NCBI GenBank assembly: GCA_023701245.1
Contig: JAMPXK010000015.1
Location: 1 to 46,255, forward strand
From: Elusimicrobiales bacterium
GTDB taxonomy: Bacteria > Elusimicrobiota > Elusimicrobia > Elusimicrobiales > UBA9959
Length of the DNA: 46,255 nucleotides
Reading direction: 5' to 3'
Part shown: piece after piece, positions 31,581 to 39,719 of the stretch
How positions within the stretch are numbered: the first letter of the stretch is position 1
Layout: every line of letters begins with the position of its first letter
Position numbers and translations under genes: made by a program
The notes under the pieces: model-generated
Database searches by the model: none
Told to the model about the DNA's origin: nothing
What the model saw: only the letters and a program-made list of their open reading frames with translations

Positions 31581-32300
31581 ATGGTAACACTGTTCAGTTT
31601 TCTCGCGGTGCTCTTCACCCTCGCCGGCGCGGGGGCGGTGCTGCGCTTCGGCGGGTTCAGCAAGGCCTTCCTGGGCCGGGCCCTGGCCTACGCCGCCGGC
31701 GTGCTGTCGGCCGCGGCCATGCTGGACATCTTCCCGGCGGGCAACGCGCTGGACCCGCAGCGCCTGGCCTACGGCGCGCTCACGGCCCTGCTGGCCCTTT
31801 TCACCCTGGAAACCTTCGCCGCGCACAGTTCCTGCAGCGAATTCATGGAGGACTGCGAGGTACACCACCTGGGCGCTTTCGCCCTGGCCGCCATGGGGCT
31901 GCACTCGCTCCTGGACGGTTTCAATATCGCCGTGGGCTTCGCGCCCGGCACGGTGGCCGGCGTCAACGTGGCCCTGGGCGTCATCCTCCACAAGTTCGCG
32001 GACGGCATCACGCTGGTCTCGCTGCTGCTGCACGCGGGCTATACCCGGCGCCAGGCGCTGGGCTACAGCCTGTGGCTGGCCGCGGCCACCCCCGCCGGCG
32101 CCTTCCTGGCCGCGCCGCTCATAAAGTCCATCCCGCCCGGCACGGAAGCGTTCCTGCTGGGCCTCTCAGGCGGCTCCTTCCTTTACATCGCCATGGCCGA
32201 CATCCTGCCGCGGCTGCATAAATCCGCCGACCGGTTCACCGCCGCGGTTTTCCCGCTCGGCTTCGCCACCGTTTTTCTCATCCACTATTTCGGCGGTTAA
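31581..32300 (+). CDS. ZIP family metal transporter
   Basis: This 239-residue protein has about seven to eight predicted membrane helices. The binuclear metal-site motifs of ZIP proteins are present in helices IV and V: GLHSLLDGFNIAVGF and VILHKFADGITL. A short cytoplasmic region with SSCSEFMEDCEVHH could also bind metal. ZIP proteins bring zinc, iron or manganese into the cytoplasm. The gene follows msbA by 18 bases, probably on the same transcript; zinc supply to LpxC is an attractive but unproved link. Confidence 0.87.
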   Translation: MVTLFSFLAVLFTLAGAGAVLRFGGFSKAFLGRALAYAAGVLSAAAMLDIFPAGNALDPQRLAYGALTALLALFTLETFAAHSSCSEFMEDCEVHHLGAFALAAMGLHSLLDGFNIAVGFAPGTVAGVNVALGVILHKFADGITLVSLLLHAGYTRRQALGYSLWLAAATPAGAFLAAPLIKSIPPGTEAFLLGLSGGSFLYIAMADILPRLHKSADRFTAAVFPLGFATVFLIHYFGG

Positions 32301-32304
32301 ACAC

Positions 32305-33747
32305 ATGGAACTGGAAGAACTGCTTAAAAAATTCCGAGAATACTCCACCCAGGACACCACCGTGCTGGAATACGCCTGGAACTACTCCTGCGAGGCCCAC
32401 CAGGAACAGCGCCGGGCCTCCGGGGAGAAATACTTCGTGCACTGCGCGGCCGTGGCGGAGATCCTGGTGGACTTCAAGATGGACCTGGAGACCGTGGCGG
32501 CCGGCCTGCTGCACGACGTGCTGGAGGACACCAAGATCCCCCATGAGACCTTCCAGAAGGAGTTCGGCGCCGAGATCTACGCGCTGGTCTCCGGCGTCAC
32601 CAAGATAGAGACGCTCAAGTTCTCCTCGCGCGACGAGGCGCAGGCGGAGAACTGGCGCAAGATGATCCTGGCCACCGCCAAGGACATCCGCGTCATCGTG
32701 ATCAAGCTCGCCGACCGTCTGCACAACATGCGCACGCTCAATTTCCTGCCGCGCGAGAAGCAGCTGGAGATCAGCCACGAGACCATTTCGCTCTACGCGC
32801 CGCTGGCGCAGCGCCTGGGCATCTTCCACCTGAAGTCGGAGCTGGAGGACCTTTCCTTCAAGTACCTGCATCCCGACGAATTCCAGAGCCTGCTGGCAAA
32901 GGTGCAGCTGCGCTACACCATGCGCGAGAAGCTGCTGGAGAATTTCAAGACGGAGCTGGAAAAGCACCTGGGCACCGCGCAGGTGCCCCACCGTGTGCTT
33001 TCCCGCGCCAAGAACCTCTACTCCATCTACCGCAAGATGCTGCGCCAGGAAAAACCCTTCGAAGAGATCCAGGACGCCCTGGGCGTGCGCATCATCACCG
33101 ACACGATCATCAACTGCTACGCCCTGCTGGGCACCGTCCACTCCGTGTTCAAGCCGGTGGCCGGCTCGTTCACGGATTACATCGCCGTGCCCAAGATGAA
33201 CCTCTACCAGAGCCTGCATACCAGCGTGATGGCCGCGTCAGGAGAGATCATAGAGATCCAGATCCGCACCGAGGACATGCACCGCACCTCGGAGTACGGC
33301 ATCGCGGCCCACTGGCGCTACAAGCTGGGCGACAAGGGCGCCGACAAGCATCTAGACGAGAAGCTCAACTGGCTGCGGCAGTGGATGGAATGGCTGCAGG
33401 ACCTCTCCAGCCCGCGCGAGTTCATAGAAAGCTTCAAGACCGACCTGGAACTGGACCAGATCTTCATCTTCACCCCCAAGGGCGACGTGAAGCCGCTGCC
33501 GGTGGACGCCACCCCCATAGATTTCGCCTATTCCATCCACACCGACATAGGCAACACCTGCATAGGCGCCAAGGTCAACAACCGCATGGTGCGCCTCGAC
33601 GAACCGCTCAAGAGCGGCGACATCTGCGAGATCGTCACCCGCAGGAACTCCGCCCCCAAGAAGGACTGGCTGGGCGCGGTAAAGACGGCCGGCGCGCGCA
33701 GCCATATCCGCAAATACCTGCGCGAGCACGGCCAATTGCAGGACTGA
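32305..33747 (+). CDS. Short RelA/SpoT-family (p)ppGpp enzyme
   Basis: This 480-residue protein has an HD hydrolase domain (about 25-180) with His46, His70-Asp71 in LLHDVLED and a later ADRLHNMRT. The (p)ppGpp synthetase domain (about 235-350) has the GVRIITDT and NLYQSLHTS motifs. A TGS domain follows (about 400-460: DQIFIFTPKGDVKPLP). It stops soon after TGS, whereas long Rel/SpoT proteins (about 730) continue with helical, zinc-finger and ACT domains that sense the ribosome. The loop that normally reads RxKD in bifunctional enzymes, or ExDD in synthetase-only ones, reads SFTD here. Hydrolase residues look intact, so the balance may be shifted toward (p)ppGpp breakdown, but this is inference. 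Confidence 0.9.
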   Translation: MELEELLKKFREYSTQDTTVLEYAWNYSCEAHQEQRRASGEKYFVHCAAVAEILVDFKMDLETVAAGLLHDVLEDTKIPHETFQKEFGAEIYALVSGVTKIETLKFSSRDEAQAENWRKMILATAKDIRVIVIKLADRLHNMRTLNFLPREKQLEISHETISLYAPLAQRLGIFHLKSELEDLSFKYLHPDEFQSLLAKVQLRYTMREKLLENFKTELEKHLGTAQVPHRVLSRAKNLYSIYRKMLRQEKPFEEIQDALGVRIITDTIINCYALLGTVHSVFKPVAGSFTDYIAVPKMNLYQSLHTSVMAASGEIIEIQIRTEDMHRTSEYGIAAHWRYKLGDKGADKHLDEKLNWLRQWMEWLQDLSSPREFIESFKTDLELDQIFIFTPKGDVKPLPVDATPIDFAYSIHTDIGNTCIGAKVNNRMVRLDEPLKSGDICEIVTRRNSAPKKDWLGAVKTAGARSHIRKYLREHGQLQD

Positions 33748-33759
33748 CGCCCCGCTAAC

Positions 33760-34131
33760 GTGAATTTCCCAGAGCTTTCCGACATCACCCCTGCCAAGAC
33801 GGCGGCGCTCAAAGAGCGCATCGCCCGCCTGGGCATAGACCTGCGCCTGGTCGACGAGCAGTTCACCAGGGGCGGCGGCAAAGGCGGCCAGAAGATCAAC
33901 AAGACCTCCAACGCCGTGCTCCTGCGCTACGCGCCCCTGGACCTGGTAGTGCGCTGCCAGCGCGAGCGCAAGCGCTCCCTCAACCGTTTCCTGGCCCTGC
34001 GCGAACTGGTGGACGAGATAGAGGTCAGGATCTCCCCTGAAACCTCCGGGCGGCTGGCCGAGATAGAACGCATCCGGCGGCGCAAGGCCCGCAAACGCGG
34101 CGGCCCCGGCGCGGGCACCCGCCCCGCCTGA
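33760..34131 (+). CDS. GGQ-domain release-factor-like ribosome rescue protein
   Basis: This 123-residue protein starts at GTG. The core is the class I release factor catalytic domain with FTRGGGKGGQKINKTSNAV, whose GGQ triggers hydrolysis of peptidyl-tRNA, followed by LVVRCQRERKRSLNRFLAL and a basic C-terminal tail (RRRKARKRGG). There is no codon-recognition domain. Such short proteins (ArfB, or the MTRFR/C12orf65 type, which this resembles more by its VRCQ-x-ER...NR pattern) free stalled ribosomes using a positively charged tail in the mRNA channel. It is the last gene of the long plus-strand run and converges on the sulfatase-like gene 15 bases away. Confidence 0.82.
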   Translation: MNFPELSDITPAKTAALKERIARLGIDLRLVDEQFTRGGGKGGQKINKTSNAVLLRYAPLDLVVRCQRERKRSLNRFLALRELVDEIEVRISPETSGRLAEIERIRRRKARKRGGPGAGTRPA

Positions 34132-34146
34132 CCCGCAGCCCCGGGG

Positions 34147-35976
34147 TCAGCGGCTGAAACGGCCCGCTTCTTTCTGGAATTTGAGGATGTGGGGAGCCAA
34201 CTCCGCCGCGGCCTGGCGGCCCGGCACTTCGCGGTACTCCGCGTCAAAAACTTTTACCCCGCCTTTATACATCTCCAGCGGCATCTCCAGTATCCTGCTT
34301 TCGGTAATGAGCCCGGCGCTGTCCCAGGAAAAGGCCGCCAGGAAAGGCCGCGGCGCGGCCTCAAAAAGACTTTGCCCGCTGGAATAATCCGCAGCCGGGT
34401 TCTTTACGCCGGCCAGCGGCAGCAGGGTGGGCACGATGTCCAGGTGGCTGGTGGGGCGGGCTACCCGCTCGGGCCGGCGGCCCGGCACGTACAGCACCAG
34501 CGGCACGCGCACTTCTTCCGGGCTGTAGCCCTGGTTATGGCCGTAGCGCCCGCGTTCCAGGAAAGCTTCGCCGTGGTCGCCCAGGACGGCCACCACCGTA
34601 TCCTCCAGCCCTCCGGTCTCGCTCACCGCCCGCAGGATCTCCCCTACCAGCGCGTCGTCCGTGTGTATGGAATTCTTGTATTTATTGAACAGCCCGCCCA
34701 CGTTGCCGCGGTTAAGGGCCAGCTGGCTGACCGAGGCCCAGGGAGTGAATTTTTCGAAACCGGGCAGGGAGTCGTAATTGCCGTGCGAAGCGTCGTAGAA
34801 GATAAAGGAAAAATACGGCTTTTCGCGGTCCCTGGACCGCAGGTATGCCACGAAACGTTCCGAGATGTCCTTGTCCTTTAACGCCCCGTCCCCGCCGGCG
34901 GGCTCGTCGTAAATGCCCGAACGCGGTACGCCCACGAAGCAGGTCTTGTTGAACTCCGGGAAGCTGAGCTTGGCGCTGGCGTAGACGCGCAGGTCGTATT
35001 CCTGCGCTTTCAGGACGTCCAGGAACGCCGGGCCGCGCCGCTCTCCCAGCATGGAGAACCAGTAGTTGCCGTAAACGCCGTAAAGTATGGAGAAGATCCC
35101 GAAGCGGGTGCAGTTGCCGCCGCTGTAGTGGTTCTCGAAGAGGGCCGCTTTCCGCGCGAAGGCCCAGGTCTTCGGCATTATCCCGGGCGCCAGCATGTCC
35201 GAACGCAGCGAGTCCACTACTATAAAAAGGAAGTTGAGCGGCCGCGCCGGCGGCTCCGTCCTGAGCGGGGCCGCGGGGTAATTAAGCCCGGAATATTTAA
35301 GGTCCAGGCCGCCGCGCACCTCCTTGTCCAGTTTGACGCCCAGGTATTTTACGGCGAAGCTGCGTATGCGCAGCGGCTGGTACAGCGGCAGCAGCTGAGC
35401 GTTGCGGGTAATATGGACGGAGTCGTAAAGAGTGCCCCAGGCGAACATACCCTTATCGGCGGCGACCAGCAGCAGCGCCGCCGCCAGCACCGGGCGCGCG
35501 CGGCGCAGCGTCAGCGCCGGCCCCAGCGCCGCCGCCAGGCGCCAGAAGTACCATTGCGCGGCCCCGGCCCCGGCGGCCGCCAGCGCAAAGAGCGCCTTGG
35601 TGCCCCAGCCCTGGTCCAGCGACTCCAGGCCGCCGGGGGTGAGCACCAGATTCAGCACCATGGAATTCAGGTGGAACTTGAAGATCTTGTAGACGGCCAG
35701 GTCCGTGACCAGCCACAATTGGAACACAGCCAGCAGCGCGCCTATGAGCGGCCGCCCCGCGGGCAGCGGCAGCAGCGGCGCGCAGAGCAGCGCCAGCGCG
35801 GCGTAGAGCATGACGGTGTTGGACACCAGCGCCGCCGCGGCGAACCCCAGCCCCAGCGGGTGAGTTCCCGCGAAGAACAAAAAGCCGGAACCGATAACCA
35901 GCGACAGGCAGAAATTCAGGGCCAGGAAAACCCAGAGCCTTTCATACCTTCCGCCGCCCGAGACGCCGTTGACCAT
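34147..35976 (-). CDS. YejM/PbgA-like inner membrane sulfatase-fold protein
   Basis: This 609-residue protein has about five transmembrane helices in the first 200 residues and then a periplasmic alkaline-phosphatase/sulfatase fold: FLFIVVDSLRSDML, the nucleophile region HYSGGNCTRFGIFSILYG, DASHGNYDS, and VVAVLGDHGEAF with the metal-binding Asp-His. The layout and the NCTRFGIFSILYG block resemble E. coli YejM (PbgA/LapC), which senses periplasmic lipopolysaccharide and controls LpxC breakdown. In YejM catalysis is dispensable; here the metal ligands of the fold look largely kept, so it could still be an active phosphotransferase or sulfatase like LtaS or EptA. Its position just downstream of the lpx cluster fits a lipid A role. 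No Shine-Dalgarno is visible before the ATG. Confidence 0.78.
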   Translation of the reverse strand: MVNGVSGGGRYERLWVFLALNFCLSLVIGSGFLFFAGTHPLGLGFAAAALVSNTVMLYAALALLCAPLLPLPAGRPLIGALLAVFQLWLVTDLAVYKIFKFHLNSMVLNLVLTPGGLESLDQGWGTKALFALAAAGAGAAQWYFWRLAAALGPALTLRRARPVLAAALLLVAADKGMFAWGTLYDSVHITRNAQLLPLYQPLRIRSFAVKYLGVKLDKEVRGGLDLKYSGLNYPAAPLRTEPPARPLNFLFIVVDSLRSDMLAPGIMPKTWAFARKAALFENHYSGGNCTRFGIFSILYGVYGNYWFSMLGERRGPAFLDVLKAQEYDLRVYASAKLSFPEFNKTCFVGVPRSGIYDEPAGGDGALKDKDISERFVAYLRSRDREKPYFSFIFYDASHGNYDSLPGFEKFTPWASVSQLALNRGNVGGLFNKYKNSIHTDDALVGEILRAVSETGGLEDTVVAVLGDHGEAFLERGRYGHNQGYSPEEVRVPLVLYVPGRRPERVARPTSHLDIVPTLLPLAGVKNPAADYSSGQSLFEAAPRPFLAAFSWDSAGLITESRILEMPLEMYKGGVKVFDAEYREVPGRQAAAELAPHILKFQKEAGRFSR

Positions 35977-36032
35977 AGGGATTGATAACCGTCAAAACTC
36001 CGTCCTAAATTTGATAATATATTCTATACAAT

Positions 36033-37139
36033 ATGCGCGCGATCAGAACCGTTTTTTTTGCCGTTCTCGCAGTTTTCTCCCTCTTTACCCCCGCCCCGGC
36101 TCTTGAACTCAACACCCTGGACCTGGGCGGCGTGCAGGCCCTCACCGAAGATCTGCAGGTTCCCCTGCCGCGGCAGGCCGTGGCGGAGGCCACAGACAGG
36201 CTCAACGGCCTGGACCCGGTGGTCATCACCATTTCCGGGCTCCGGTTCGGGGAGATAGGTTTCGGCTCGGCGGAACTGCGCAACGTCCTGCGGGTGGTCA
36301 GGTTCTTTTTCCGCAACAAGGACGTGACCGAGGACGACATCGCCAACGGCATAGTCTCTTTCAGCCCCCGCTACTTCTTCGCCGAAGACGAAGAGGACGC
36401 CGACGCCGACAGCCGCGACCAGGCGCGCCTTGAGGATAATTACCTGGAGAAGAAGCTCCAGGAGATCCCCGGCTACGAAGACCGCGACGTCATAGTGGTC
36501 CCTTTCCGCTGGTCCCGCGATCCCGGCGACACCAAACCCACCCTCCCGGCGCTGCAGGCCCGGATAACCGAAGTTTACGACACCTACAAGGACAGCGGCC
36601 GCCCCATCTACATCCTGGCCCACAGCTGGGGGTCGGTGATGGTCCACACCGCCCTGCACCGGGTGGCTCGCCAGCGCCCCGACGTCCGCATAGACAAGCT
36701 TATCACCGCCGGTTCGCCGCTGGTCCCCGCTAATTTCGTGGTCAAGATCTTCCTGAAGATAGAGAAGCTCAACGAGGGCCTGGAGCGCCGGGTGACCAAG
36801 CCGGCCAACGTGGGCGTCTGGCGCAACATCTGGGCCATGCGCGACGCCTATTCCAACGCCATCCCGGCCGCCGACACCAATTTCCAGGCCGACGCCGAGG
36901 TGGAGAACCTGGAACCCACCCTGATACAGCTCATCCTCCACAACAAGCTCCTCAAGAAGCAGGCCCGCAAGGACCTCTTCAAGATGCGCGACATCAAGGC
37001 CTGGCACGGGGCCTATTTCTTCGACTACAAGGCCGAACTCAAGTCGCTGCAGAAAGAGATCTTCGTGCCGGTCTTCCGGCCGATACTGGCCCCGCAGGTG
37101 ATCGACTGCGCCCAGGCGCCGGTCATGTGCGCGCCCTGA
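36033..37139 (+). CDS. Secreted alpha/beta-hydrolase-like protein
   Basis: This 368-residue protein has a clear signal peptide (about 1-23, ending PAPALE). An alpha/beta hydrolase nucleophile elbow is visible in PIYILAHSWGSVMVH (AHSWGS, a variant of GxSxG), preceded by a strand VIVVPFRWS that resembles the GDSW-like region of lipases. A later HGAYFFD near the C terminus could carry the catalytic His. An acidic stretch (AEDEEDADADSRD) lies at about residues 117-130. I do not recognise a named family; a lipase or esterase acting in the periplasm or outside the cell is the best guess. It is divergent from the YejM-like gene across a 56-base AT-rich gap and ends just before a strong terminator. 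Confidence 0.65.
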   Translation: MRAIRTVFFAVLAVFSLFTPAPALELNTLDLGGVQALTEDLQVPLPRQAVAEATDRLNGLDPVVITISGLRFGEIGFGSAELRNVLRVVRFFFRNKDVTEDDIANGIVSFSPRYFFAEDEEDADADSRDQARLEDNYLEKKLQEIPGYEDRDVIVVPFRWSRDPGDTKPTLPALQARITEVYDTYKDSGRPIYILAHSWGSVMVHTALHRVARQRPDVRIDKLITAGSPLVPANFVVKIFLKIEKLNEGLERRVTKPANVGVWRNIWAMRDAYSNAIPAADTNFQADAEVENLEPTLIQLILHNKLLKKQARKDLFKMRDIKAWHGAYFFDYKAELKSLQKEIFVPVFRPILAPQVIDCAQAPVMCAP

Positions 37140-37158
37140 CCCGGCGGCCCTCCAGCTC

Positions 37159-37188
37159 AAAGCCCGCCCCCCGGCGGGCTTTGTTTTT
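37159..37188 (+). terminator. Intrinsic terminator of the alpha/beta-hydrolase gene
   Basis: A ten-base perfect stem (AAAGCCCGCC, loop CCCC, GGCGGGCTTT; 37159-37182) is followed by GTTTTT, 20 bases after the stop codon. Confidence 0.88.
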
Positions 37189-37190
37189 CA

Positions 37191-37264
37191 GGGGACGCTG
37201 TTGACCATTTGACTGTTTCCCGCGGCGGCCCGTTTCCAACAGTCAAATAGTCAACAACGTCCCC
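37191..37264. repeat. Palindromic repeat (MITE/REP-like) before rlmN
   Basis: Two 27-base arms (37191-37217 and 37238-37264) are reverse complements with two mismatches and enclose 20 GC-rich bases. In RNA of the minus strand both mismatches become G-U pairs, so the whole stem folds. The arms are unrelated to the two longer elements in the window. It abuts the terminator on its left and the rlmN promoter region on its right. Confidence 0.8.
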
Positions 37265-37272
37265 GATTATGG

Positions 37273-37278
37273 GATAAT
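37273..37278 (+). promoter_or_regulatory. Possible -10 box of a leaderless rlmN transcript
   Basis: GATAAT (37273-37278) ends six bases before the rlmN ATG. If it is the -10 box, transcription would start at or next to the start codon. No Shine-Dalgarno precedes the ATG, which fits a leaderless message, but no clear -35 box is seen; that position falls in the palindromic repeat. Confidence 0.35.
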
Positions 37279-37284
37279 ATAGCT

Positions 37285-38307
37285 ATGGATTTTAAAAAGC
37301 TTTCGGTTTTCCTCAAAGAGGCCGGCCTGCCCGCGTTCCGCCTCAAGCAGGTGCACGACGCCGTCTACAAGAATTTCGCCGTCTCCTGGGACCAGATCCC
37401 GTCCCTGCCGGCCCCGCTGCGGGAGCGCCTCAAGACGGATTTCCGCATAAACTCCCTGGACATAGCCGACACCCTCGTCTCAAAAAAAGGCGACGCCGTA
37501 AAATTCTGCTTTGAAATGAAGGACGGGCTCAGGATAGAGTCCGTGCTGCTCAACCTCCTGCCCGAAAAGTGGAGCCTCTGCGTTTCCACGCAGGCCGGCT
37601 GCCCGGTGCGCTGCCCGTTCTGCGCCACCGGCAAAAAGGGCCTCAAACGCAACCTCTCCCCGGACGAAATAACCGATCAGTTCCTGGCGGCGGCCAACTA
37701 CCTCAAGACCACGCGTTCGCACAAGATCGCCAGCGTCATCTTCATGGGGATGGGCGAGCCTTTTTACAATTACGAGTCGGTGGGCGAGGCCATAAAGACC
37801 ATGACCGACCCGGACCGCATCGGCCTGGGCCAGCGGCACATCTCTGTCTCCACCGCGGGGCACGTGCCCGCCATCCGGCGCTTCGCCAAGGATTTCCCGC
37901 AGTGCAACCTGGCGGTGTCCCTGCACGCCTGCGACGACACGCTGCGCAACGACCTGGTGCCCCTCAACCGCACTTACCCGCTCTCCCAGCTTGCCAAAGC
38001 GCTTACGGATTACATCGTAATGACCAAGCGCCGCGTCTTCGTGGAATACGTGCTGATGGACGGCATCAACAACAGCCGCTCCCAGGCCGCCCGCCTGAAT
38101 TCCTGGCTGCGCTCGGTGGCGGCGCCCAAGTACTTCACCATCAACATCATCACCTACAACCGCACCGGCGGGCCGTACCGGGCGCCGGCCAAAGACCGCG
38201 TGAAGGTCTTCGCCGGCATCCTGGAAGAGTACGGCTTCGAAGTCACCATCCGCAAGAGCCTGGGCGACGATATCGCCGGCGCCTGCGGCCAGCTGGCCGG
38301 CAAGTAG
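37285..38307 (+). CDS. rlmN: RlmN, 23S rRNA/tRNA adenine-C2 methyltransferase
   Basis: This 340-residue radical SAM methyltransferase has the cluster motif CPVRCPFC with the flanking STQAGC...CATGKKGLKRNLS, then SVIFMGMGEPFYNY and the late catalytic Cys in GDDIAGACGQLAGK; the other catalytic Cys is that of the QAGC segment. It methylates A2503 of 23S rRNA and A37 of some tRNAs by a ping-pong mechanism. Length and motif order are normal. RlmN rather than Cfr is indicated by the housekeeping pattern and absence of a resistance context. It stands alone between a palindromic repeat and GC-rich hairpins. Confidence 0.94.
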   Translation: MDFKKLSVFLKEAGLPAFRLKQVHDAVYKNFAVSWDQIPSLPAPLRERLKTDFRINSLDIADTLVSKKGDAVKFCFEMKDGLRIESVLLNLLPEKWSLCVSTQAGCPVRCPFCATGKKGLKRNLSPDEITDQFLAAANYLKTTRSHKIASVIFMGMGEPFYNYESVGEAIKTMTDPDRIGLGQRHISVSTAGHVPAIRRFAKDFPQCNLAVSLHACDDTLRNDLVPLNRTYPLSQLAKALTDYIVMTKRRVFVEYVLMDGINNSRSQAARLNSWLRSVAAPKYFTINIITYNRTGGPYRAPAKDRVKVFAGILEEYGFEVTIRKSLGDDIAGACGQLAGK

Positions 38308-38320
38308 CCTTTCTCCAGTC

Positions 38321-38416
38321 AAATAAAAGAACCCCGGGATTCGCCCGGGCCTGTCCTGCGGGCCCTCCGGGGAAGTTTTCCCGGGGCCAAAAAACCCGGG
38401 GCGCCTGGGCCCTTTG
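38321..38416 (+). terminator. GC-rich hairpin cluster after rlmN
   Basis: Several overlapping inverted repeats follow the rlmN stop, among them CCCGGG, ATTCG, CCCGGG (about 38335-38351) and a larger one around GGGGAAGTTTTCCC that ends in CCAAAAAACC. It probably acts as terminator for rlmN. T-tracts on the plus strand are poor, so termination may be inefficient. Confidence 0.4.
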
Positions 38417-38495
38417 CCTTATGCCGCCCGGGACGGGAAAACGCTATCCTTAACAGCAGAGGTTAAACGTTCCCTGGGGTTCTAAGGAGATAACA

Positions 38496-38984
38496 ATGAA
38501 AAGTTTAAAAAGCTGCGCGCTGTTCCTTACTCTTCTGGCGTCTTTCGCGACCGGCGCCCGGGCGGCGGATATAGACGGCACCGCCTGGCTGGTTACCGGC
38601 AAGTCCTGCAATGGCAGCCCGCTGACCCTGGCCGGCAGTGAAAAAATGCAGTTCGCGTCCGCCATCTTCGCGCACATCTTCCTGTCCGCGGACGACCAGA
38701 CGCAGTACTGCAATACCGCGCGCGTGTACTCCCGCTTTGTGCAGTCCTTCTCCCAGGGTTCGGCCGGCCTTCAGGAGACCGGCGTGCTGCAGCCGGCGCA
38801 GGAAAGGACCGTCTGCCGGAGCAAGCCCGAGGGGCTTACGCTGTCCGACAGCACTTTGCCCCTGATCTCCCTGACGCAGGCCTATTCCATCTCGCTGAAA
38901 GACGCCGCCGGCTACGTGGAACTGACCGGTTCCCCCGACTGCACTACCGGTATTCTTCGCTTCGAGCTCAAGAAAAGCAACTGA
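38496..38984 (+). CDS. Small secreted protein of unknown function
   Basis: This 162-residue protein has a signal peptide (about 1-24, ending GARAAD) and an excellent TAAGGAG Shine-Dalgarno. The mature part starts DIDGTAWLVTGKSC and continues as short beta strands, with four to five cysteines that could form disulfides (KSC, QYC, TVCR, PDC). The IDGTAW opening and the closing ILRFELKK strand give a lipocalin- or META-like feel, but I do not recognise a family. It is flanked by terminators, so it is transcribed alone. A role in the periplasm or outer membrane is likely. Confidence 0.7.
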   Translation: MKSLKSCALFLTLLASFATGARAADIDGTAWLVTGKSCNGSPLTLAGSEKMQFASAIFAHIFLSADDQTQYCNTARVYSRFVQSFSQGSAGLQETGVLQPAQERTVCRSKPEGLTLSDSTLPLISLTQAYSISLKDAAGYVELTGSPDCTTGILRFELKKSN

Positions 38985-38996
38985 ACGACGGCACGC

Positions 38997-39034
38997 AAAA
39001 CGGCCCCGGGGATCCCGGGGCCGTTTTATTTATT
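38997..39034 (+). terminator. Intrinsic terminator of the small secreted protein gene
   Basis: A perfect 14-base stem (38997-39010 and 39014-39027, loop GAT) ends in TTTTATTTATT. It begins 12 bases after the stop codon. Confidence 0.88.
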
Positions 39035-39122
39035 CCGTAAGACAGCGGCTTCAGCGCACTGCGCAGATGACGATGCGGCGCGCCGCACCCCTGCAGCGAA
39101 CTCCCGCATCCCCGCCCTGCTT

Positions 39123-39683
39123 CTAGTGCCGCCCGCCTTTTCCGCCCGTCTCCGGCCTCTCCGGGCGCTCAGGGCGCTCTGGCCTGTCGGCCTTTTCCCG
39201 TTTTTCCCCCTTCTCTGCCCTGGTCCTCTCCATTTTCATTTTCTCGGCCTTCAGTTTTTTCCTGGCTTCGGCAGATACTTTCCGGGTTTTGGCCGTCGCC
39301 GGGCCCAGCTTCTGCCCCAGCTCTTTGGCCACGTTTCCCCAGCCCATTACCGGCGGGCCCTGGCGCAGCGCCATCACCTTCTGCACGTTGGCGTCGGTAA
39401 TGCCGCCGGGCAGCCCCTGAGCCAGCGACAGCGCTATCGAGATCTCGCCGTAGCCGAGTTTCTGGTCGCGCAGGCCCTGCACGCGTGCGTCGTCCACCTT
39501 GAACTCGGTCTTCAGCTTTTCCGCCACCGTCCTGCCGCCCTCGGGCTGGCCGGCGTCCCTGTCCAGTTCCACCGCCGCGCTGTCCAGCTTCTTTTCATCC
39601 TGCGGTTTTTCCTGCGCCAGCGCGGGCATGGCCGCGCACATGAACAAGCCCGCCAGCATCAACCTCAGTTCCCTGTTTTTCAT
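39123..39683 (-). CDS. Secreted basic protein with charged Arg/Glu/Pro tail
   Basis: This 186-residue protein has a signal peptide (about 1-23, ending PALAQ). The central part (about 50-130) is a compact helical region (VAEKLKTEFKVDD..VQGLRDQKLGYGEISIALSLAQ), and the last 55 residues are highly charged with RPERPERPE repeats. I do not recognise a family. Similar low-complexity basic tails in secreted proteins can bind polyanions such as lipopolysaccharide. The gene lies 36 bases after the outer membrane barrel gene on the same strand, so the two may share a transcript and act together at the outer membrane. Confidence 0.65.
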   Translation of the reverse strand: MKNRELRLMLAGLFMCAAMPALAQEKPQDEKKLDSAAVELDRDAGQPEGGRTVAEKLKTEFKVDDARVQGLRDQKLGYGEISIALSLAQGLPGGITDANVQKVMALRQGPPVMGWGNVAKELGQKLGPATAKTRKVSAEARKKLKAEKMKMERTRAEKGEKREKADRPERPERPERPETGGKGGRH

Positions 39684-39719
39684 TTTGGTCTCCTATTTAT
39701 GTTCCCTATTCCCCTGCTC

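Noticed and set aside
29784-32033. 749-codon open frame antisense to msbA and the ZIP gene
   Set aside because: It is His/Gly/Val-rich shadow sequence; both sense-strand genes have clear family motifs.
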